Below are positions 59,332 through 64,000 of a DNA stretch of 64,000 nt, in pieces. Each line of letters begins with the position of its first letter. The stretch's first letter is position 1. The notes beneath the pieces were generated by a model. The model was not told the DNA's origin, did no database searches, and saw only the letters and a list, made by a program, of their open reading frames with translations. The position numbers and the translations under genes are program-made. Origin of the DNA: an uncultured beta proteobacterium (GTDB taxonomy: Bacteria > Pseudomonadota > Gammaproteobacteria > Burkholderiales > Burkholderiaceae_C); the NCBI GenBank assembly GCA_903876735.1, contig CAIRAW010000014.1, positions 62,001 through 126,000 of the forward strand, in the 5' to 3' direction.

Positions 59332-61395
59332 ATGACAGGCAACTCAGCGCTGATTCTGGCGCTCATCTGTGGCTTCATAGCCGTGGCCTACGGCTTTTGG
59401 GCCCGCAGCTGGATTCTTTCCCAGGACGCCGGCAACCCCCGGATGCAGGAAATTTCAGCGGCCATTCAAACCGGCGCCGCTGCCTATCTGGCACGGCAAT
59501 ACAAAACCATCGCCATGGTCGGCGTCGTGCTGGCCATTCTGATTGGCATCTTTCTGGATCCGCTCAGCGCTGGTGGTTTCATCATCGGCGCCGTGCTCTC
59601 GGGCGCTTGCGGCTTCATCGGCATGAATGTCTCGGTGCGCGCCAACGTGCGTACCGCACAGGCTGCCACCAAGGGCATTGGCCCGGCTCTGGACGTCGCG
59701 TTCCGCGGCGGCGCCACCACCGGCATGCTGGTCGTTGGTCTGGGTCTGCTGGGCGTCACGGCTTTCTACTGGTTCCTGGTGCCCGATGGTGCAGTTACCG
59801 TTGCCAAGCTCAATCCGCTGATCGGTTTTGCCTTCGGCTCGTCACTGATTTCGATCTTCGCCCGTCTGGGCGGTGGCATTTTCACCAAGGGCGCTGACGT
59901 CGGCGCCGACCTGGTTGGCAAGGTTGAGGCGGGCATTCCCGAAGATGACCCACGCAACCCAGCCGTGATTGCCGACAACGTGGGCGACAACGTAGGCGAT
60001 TGCGCCGGTATGGCCGCCGACTTGTTCGAGACCTATGCCGTCACCCTGATCGCTACCATGGTGCTCGGCGCCCTGATGCTCTCAGGCGCCAATACCAACG
60101 CCGTGCTCTATCCGCTGGCACTCGGTGCCGTCTCCATCGTCGCCTCCATCATTGGTTGCTTCTTCGTCAAGGCATCGCCCGGCATGAAGAACGTGATGCC
60201 GGCCCTTTACAAGGGTCTGGCCGTGGCAGGTGTACTGTCACTGGTTGCGTTCTACTTTGTGACCGCGAGCATGTTCCCCGCCGCCATCACCCTGACCGAC
60301 GGTCGCATCGTGAGCGGCACCAGCCTCTTTGGCGCCTGCGCTGTCGGCCTGATCCTGACTGCAGCCCTGGTCTGGATTACCGAGTACTACACCGGCACCC
60401 AGTACGCCCCGGTGCGCCATATTGCACAAGCCTCGACCACCGGTCACGGCACCAACATCATCGCCGGTCTGGGCGTTTCCATGCGCTCCACCGCCTGGCC
60501 CGTGATCTTCGTCTGCATGGCCATCTGGACCGCCTACACACTGGGCGGCTTGTACGGCATCGCGATTGCTGCAACCTCCATGCTGAGCATGGCCGGGATT
60601 GTGGTGGCACTGGACGCCTACGGCCCCATCACCGACAACGCCGGCGGTATCGCTGAAATGGCCGAAATGCCCGCCAGCGTGCGCGACATCACCGACCCGC
60701 TGGACGCTGTCGGCAATACCACCAAGGCTGTTACCAAGGGCTACGCCATCGGTTCTGCCGGTCTGGCTGCACTGGTGCTGTTTGCGGATTACACGCACAA
60801 GCTCGACGCCTACGGCAAGCACATCACCTTCGACCTGAGCAATCCGATGGTCATCATCGGCCTGTTTATCGGCGGTCTGATTCCCTACCTGTTTGGCGCC
60901 ATGGCGATGGAAGCGGTTGGCCGCGCAGCCGGCTCCGTGGTGGTCGAAGTGCGCCGCCAGTTCCGCGAAATCAAGGGCATCATGGAAGGCACGGCCAAGC
61001 CCGAGTACGACACCGCTGTCGACATGCTGACCACGGCCGCCATCAAGGAAATGATGATTCCGTCGCTGCTGCCCGTGGTGGTGCCGATTCTGGTTGGCCT
61101 GCTGCTCGGCCCAGCCGCTTTGGGCGGCCTGCTGATGGGCACCATCGTGACCGGTCTGTTCGTGGCCATCTCCATGTGCACCGGCGGCGGTGCCTGGGAC
61201 AATGCCAAGAAATACATCGAAGACGGCAACCACGGCGGCAAGGGCTCTGACACCCACAAAGCGGCCGTCACTGGCGACACCGTGGGCGACCCCTACAAGG
61301 ACACGGCCGGCCCGGCGATCAACCCGCTGATCAAGATCATCAACATCGTGGCCCTGCTGATCGTGCCCGTCATGATGAAAATACACGGCGGCTGA
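59332..61395 (+). CDS. hppA: Proton-translocating membrane pyrophosphatase (K+-independent type)
   Basis: 687 residues from [21 protein letters not shown], with AGGAGA upstream; the track start is 35 codons too early. About 16 transmembrane helices and the PPi site motifs [42 protein letters not shown] are seen. The diagnostic [17 protein letters not shown] has Lys where K+-dependent enzymes have Ala, so it should be K+-independent. It stores PPi energy as a proton gradient. The 227-bp divergent gap to ppa should hold both promoters. A strong terminator follows. Confidence 0.95.
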   Translation: MTGNSALILALICGFIAVAYGFWARSWILSQDAGNPRMQEISAAIQTGAAAYLARQYKTIAMVGVVLAILIGIFLDPLSAGGFIIGAVLSGACGFIGMNVSVRANVRTAQAATKGIGPALDVAFRGGATTGMLVVGLGLLGVTAFYWFLVPDGAVTVAKLNPLIGFAFGSSLISIFARLGGGIFTKGADVGADLVGKVEAGIPEDDPRNPAVIADNVGDNVGDCAGMAADLFETYAVTLIATMVLGALMLSGANTNAVLYPLALGAVSIVASIIGCFFVKASPGMKNVMPALYKGLAVAGVLSLVAFYFVTASMFPAAITLTDGRIVSGTSLFGACAVGLILTAALVWITEYYTGTQYAPVRHIAQASTTGHGTNIIAGLGVSMRSTAWPVIFVCMAIWTAYTLGGLYGIAIAATSMLSMAGIVVALDAYGPITDNAGGIAEMAEMPASVRDITDPLDAVGNTTKAVTKGYAIGSAGLAALVLFADYTHKLDAYGKHITFDLSNPMVIIGLFIGGLIPYLFGAMAMEAVGRAAGSVVVEVRRQFREIKGIMEGTAKPEYDTAVDMLTTAAIKEMMIPSLLPVVVPILVGLLLGPAALGGLLMGTIVTGLFVAISMCTGGGAWDNAKKYIEDGNHGGKGSDTHKAAVTGDTVGDPYKDTAGPAINPLIKIINIVALLIVPVMMKIHGG

Positions 61396-61415
61396 TCGAC
61401 AGCAACGTCAAATCC

Positions 61416-61441
61416 AAAGCCCGCCTCTGGCGGGCTTTTTC
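61416..61441 (+). terminator. Intrinsic terminator after hppA
   Basis: AGCCCGCC-TCT-GGCGGGCT is an 8-bp perfect stem followed by TTTT, 23 bp past the hppA stop. Confidence 0.92.
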
Positions 61442-61503
61442 AATGGTGCAATGATGGGTATCAATGCACCCGTTGTGCCTTCAGCTACGATAGTGCTTGC
61501 ATA

Positions 61504-62094
61504 TTGCCAAACGGTGCCCAATTGAACCAAGCTCGCCTGATCTGTAGCCTTTACCTGTTGCCGCTGATGCTGCTGCTGAGTGGCTGCTCATCCATGCTGC
61601 CCAAGGTGCACAGCGAGTCCACGCCGTTCCGGAGCTTTGATGAGGCGCGTCTGGCGATTGAATCGCTGGTTCCGATGCAAAGCGACGTGGTCAGTTTGAA
61701 GGATCTGGGGCTGGATCCAGCGCGGCAACCCAATACGACCATCCTGACCCAGATCGAGGTGGTGCGCCGGTTTGTGCCCAGCGCCCTGCTCAAGCGCGAA
61801 GACCTCGATCCGGGCGTGCTGGCCTGCCTGGAAGCACGTGATGCCTGCCGCGGCTGGGAAATCATTGCCGCCAATATCGAAAAGAAAAGAACCGGCGGAT
61901 TTTGGGCCGACTTCACCAACTTCTCACGCCGCTCCGAGACCACTGGCTGGCGCTTCAATGCCCTGGTGCTGCTGGTTAACGACAAGGTGGTGTACCGCAC
62001 CTGGGGCGGTCAGCCCAGCGTAAATGAAGTTGAAGTCAACACCAACCCGCTCGGTCCGCTGCAAGAAATGGGACCTGCCATCCTGACGCGCTAG
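61504..62094 (+). CDS. Uncharacterised lipoprotein
   Basis: Up to 196 residues; the start is a TTG at 61504 or 61522, neither with a good ribosome-binding site. A lipoprotein signal ends in LLLSGC. The mature part (FRSFDEARLAIESLVPMQSDVVSLKDLGLDP...TILTQIEVVRRFVPS) is conserved-looking but matches no family I can name. It contains CLEARDACRGW, with two Cys that may form a disulfide. It is a single gene between hppA and an aldehyde dehydrogenase, role unknown. Confidence 0.75.
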   Translation: MPNGAQLNQARLICSLYLLPLMLLLSGCSSMLPKVHSESTPFRSFDEARLAIESLVPMQSDVVSLKDLGLDPARQPNTTILTQIEVVRRFVPSALLKREDLDPGVLACLEARDACRGWEIIAANIEKKRTGGFWADFTNFSRRSETTGWRFNALVLLVNDKVVYRTWGGQPSVNEVEVNTNPLGPLQEMGPAILTR

Positions 62095-62142
62095 GCCCAA
62101 TGCCGCCTGGCAGCCCCCCGTTTTCATAGGAAAATCACGCCC

Positions 62143-63576
62143 ATGCAATTCAATTACATCGCCAACACGGCCCTTGCCTCCTCGTCCGGCCAGACCATCG
62201 CCATGCTGGACCCGTCGGACGGCCAGCAGTACGACGAAATCCAGCGCAGCAACGCTGCCGACATTGACCAGGCCGTACGCGCCGCGCGCGAGGCCTTTGA
62301 CTCGACCTGGCGCAAGCTTGGTGCTGCCGAACGCGGCCGCCTGCTGATGCGACTGTCGCAAAAAGTCACCGAACATGCGCAAGAGCTCAGCGCCATCGAG
62401 CAACGCGACTGCGGCAAGCCGACCAAGCAGGCCAATGCAGACGCGGCTGCGCTGGCGCGCTACTTCGAGTTTTACGCCGGCGCCTGCGACAAACTGCACG
62501 GCGAAACCATTCCCTACCTGGACGGCTACAGCGTGCTGACCTGGCGTGAAGCGCACGGCGTCACCGGGCACATCGTGCCCTGGAACTACCCGATGCAGAT
62601 CTTCGGTCGCTGCGTCGGTGGCGCCCTGGCAGCCGGCAATGTGTGCGTGGTCAAGCCGGCAGAAGACGCCTGCCTGTCACTGATTCGGGTCGCGCAACTG
62701 GCGGCTGAGGTTGGTTTCCCGCCCGGTGTCATCAACATCGTCACCGGCTACGGGCATGAAGTCGGTGACGCGCTGGCGCGCCACCCGGGTGTCGACCACA
62801 TCAGTTTCACCGGCAGTCCGACCGTCGGCACACTGATTCAGCAGGCGGCCGCGGAGCGCCATTGCCCGGTCACGCTCGAACTCGGCGGCAAGAGCCCGCA
62901 GATCATCTTTGCCGATGCCGACCTGGATGCCGCTGTTCCCGCCATCATCAATGCCATCGTGCAAAACGCCGGGCAAACCTGCTCCGCCGGCTCGCGCGTC
63001 CTGATCGACCAGGCCATCTACGAGCCGCTGCTGACACGTCTGGGCCAGGCCTTTGCCAAGTTGCGCGTTGGCCCGGCGATTCTGGACCTCGATGTAGGAC
63101 CGCTGATTCGCCAGAGCCAACAACAACGGGTGCAGCAGTTCCTGTCCGATGCGCATCAGGCCGGCATCGCCACCGTGGCCCAGGGACAAGTCGTCGCCGA
63201 GGCACCGGCGAGCGGCTTCTACCAAGCGCCAACCCTGCTGCGCGATGTGCCCGTGATGCACCGCGTCGCGCAGGAAGAAGTCTTTGGCCCGGTGCTGTGC
63301 GCCATGGCCTTTCGCGACGAAGACCATGCTGTGGAACTGGCCAATGCAACCCGGTTCGGTCTCGTGGCCGGGGTCTGGACGGCCGATGGCGGGCGTCAGT
63401 TCCGCATGGCGCGGCGCCTGCGCAGCGGCCAGGTCTTCATCAACAATTACGGCGCCGGCGGCGGCGTAGAACTGCCATTCGGCGGCGTCAAGTCGAGCGG
63501 CCACGGCCGCGAAAAAGGCTTTGAAGCTCTGTACGGCTTCACCACACTCAAGACCGTGGCGATCAAGCACGGCTAG
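62143..63576 (+). CDS. NAD(P)+-dependent aldehyde dehydrogenase (betaine-aldehyde DH-like)
   Basis: 477 residues. Catalytic residues: Asn in IVPWNYPMQ, Glu in LELGGKSPQ, Cys in NAGQTCSAGSR; cofactor loop FTGSPTVG. Family resemblance is to betaine- or aminobutyraldehyde dehydrogenases, but the substrate is unknown. It is followed 46 bp later by a short-chain dehydrogenase, suggesting sequential oxidation of an alcohol and aldehyde in one pathway that continues beyond the window. Confidence 0.9.
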   Translation: MQFNYIANTALASSSGQTIAMLDPSDGQQYDEIQRSNAADIDQAVRAAREAFDSTWRKLGAAERGRLLMRLSQKVTEHAQELSAIEQRDCGKPTKQANADAAALARYFEFYAGACDKLHGETIPYLDGYSVLTWREAHGVTGHIVPWNYPMQIFGRCVGGALAAGNVCVVKPAEDACLSLIRVAQLAAEVGFPPGVINIVTGYGHEVGDALARHPGVDHISFTGSPTVGTLIQQAAAERHCPVTLELGGKSPQIIFADADLDAAVPAIINAIVQNAGQTCSAGSRVLIDQAIYEPLLTRLGQAFAKLRVGPAILDLDVGPLIRQSQQQRVQQFLSDAHQAGIATVAQGQVVAEAPASGFYQAPTLLRDVPVMHRVAQEEVFGPVLCAMAFRDEDHAVELANATRFGLVAGVWTADGGRQFRMARRLRSGQVFINNYGAGGGVELPFGGVKSSGHGREKGFEALYGFTTLKTVAIKHG

Positions 63577-63622
63577 GGTTTCCTCCAGCATCCGCAAAGC
63601 AAACTCAATCAGGATTCATGAC

Positions 63623-64000
63623 ATGCGCGTTCAAAACAAATCCATCATCGTGACCGGCGCCGGCGGCGGTATCGGCGAAGGCATCGCCAAACGTCTGGCT
63701 GCCGAAGGCGCCAAGGTCATCGTCAACGACATCAACGCCAGCGCCGGTGAAAAAGTGGTTGCCGAGATCGTGGCCGCGGGCGGCATCGCCTCCTTCTTCG
63801 CGGCCGACGTCACCCAATCGAGCGATGTGCAAGCACTTGTGGCCGCCGCCGTGCAACGCTACGGCCGACTCGACGTGATGGTCAACAACGCCGGCTGGAC
63901 CCACCGCAACCGACCAGCGCTGGAAGTCAGCGAAGAAGAATTCGACAAGTGCTACGCCGTCAACGTCAAGAGCATCTACCTCGCCACCATTCACGCGACA
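63623..64000 (+). CDS. Short-chain dehydrogenase/reductase (3' end outside window)
   Basis: The first 126 codons are visible, read from an ATG with AGGA eight bases upstream; the ORF track omits it because the frame has no stop here. It begins MRVQNKSIIVTGAGGGIGEG, with the TGxxxGxG cofactor motif, the DVT adenine-pocket segment and VNNAGWTHR. The catalytic Ser-Tyr-Lys lies beyond the edge. An NAD(H)-type SDR is likely from the DI after the second strand (VIVNDINAS). It is probably in an operon with the aldehyde dehydrogenase. Confidence 0.92.
   Translation, partial: MRVQNKSIIVTGAGGGIGEGIAKRLAAEGAKVIVNDINASAGEKVVAEIVAAGGIASFFAADVTQSSDVQALVAAAVQRYGRLDVMVNNAGWTHRNRPALEVSEEEFDKCYAVNVKSIYLATIHAT

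Overview
The window is high-GC, gene-dense bacterial DNA with three tRNA genes, no insertion sequences and no CRISPR. Gene content and order point to a betaproteobacterium of the order Burkholderiales, most likely Comamonadaceae (Rhodoferax/Polaromonas-like). The pointers are ilvB-ilvN-ilvC-pssA-leuA in one run, iscRSUA-hscBA-fdx followed by dnaQ, a DUF3619/DUF3106/RDD operon behind a sigma factor, a DUF2844-DUF3443 pair, intracellular PHB depolymerase, and a GC-rich repeat that I recall from this family. The species assignment is inference.

Layout. (1) 1-11,667: a LysR regulator (cut by the window edge), an ADP-forming-type acyl-CoA synthetase lacking most of its ATP-grasp domain and a FlK-like thioesterase on +. 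They converge on a minus-strand operon encoding a fused gamma-alpha 2-oxoacid:ferredoxin oxidoreductase subunit, its beta subunit, a ferritin-like protein, a periplasmic binding protein, LivH, a fused LivM-LivG and LivF. This looks like an uptake-plus-oxidation module for an organic acid of unknown identity. (2) 11,668-20,806: a gene-free stretch with an orphan terminator, a HiPIP, tRNA-Val, dnaQ, the complete ISC iron-sulfur operon with an IscR operator, and uvrB. (3) 21,044-26,436: aromatic/aspartate aminotransferase, a secreted phospholipase C/P1-nuclease-fold protein, PHB depolymerase, an RnfB-like ferredoxin and a CBS-pair protein. (4) 26,494-31,210: a second 2-oxoacid oxidoreductase with an FAD/NADPH subunit, arranged like the three-subunit 2-oxoglutarate:NADP+ oxidoreductase of Azoarcus. 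(5) 31,371-39,533: the propionyl-CoA to succinyl-CoA route (mutA, meaB, pccB, pccA, epimerase) with a divergent GntR/FCD regulator.

(6) 39,542-46,448: a lipoprotein with two aspartic-protease motifs and its DUF2844 partner, tRNA-Arg, cupin and VOC proteins, tRNA-Pro, the N-degron transferases aat and bpt, an IclR regulator, and a PBP7-type endopeptidase. (7) 46,560-52,588: branched-chain amino-acid synthesis with pssA. leuA is preceded by a 17-residue leucine-rich leader peptide and a terminator, an attenuator the ORF track does not list. (8) 52,884-55,138: ECF-type sigma factor, DUF3619, DUF3106 and RDD proteins, a compact operon of unknown role. (9) 55,162-64,000: glnB, nadE, a FemAB/GNAT-like protein whose reading frame carries an inserted GC-rich repeat, soluble and membrane pyrophosphatases facing apart, a lipoprotein, an aldehyde dehydrogenase and the start of a short-chain dehydrogenase.

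The metabolic theme is 2-oxoacid and acyl-CoA chemistry with low-potential electron carriers: two ferredoxin-dependent 2-oxoacid oxidoreductases, an RnfB-like ferredoxin, HiPIP, Fe-S assembly, propionyl-CoA carboxylation and PHB mobilisation. Many start codons in the ORF track were moved to the position that fits the ribosome-binding site, the family N-terminus or an ATGA/GTGA overlap. Several genes appear to start with TTG or GTG.
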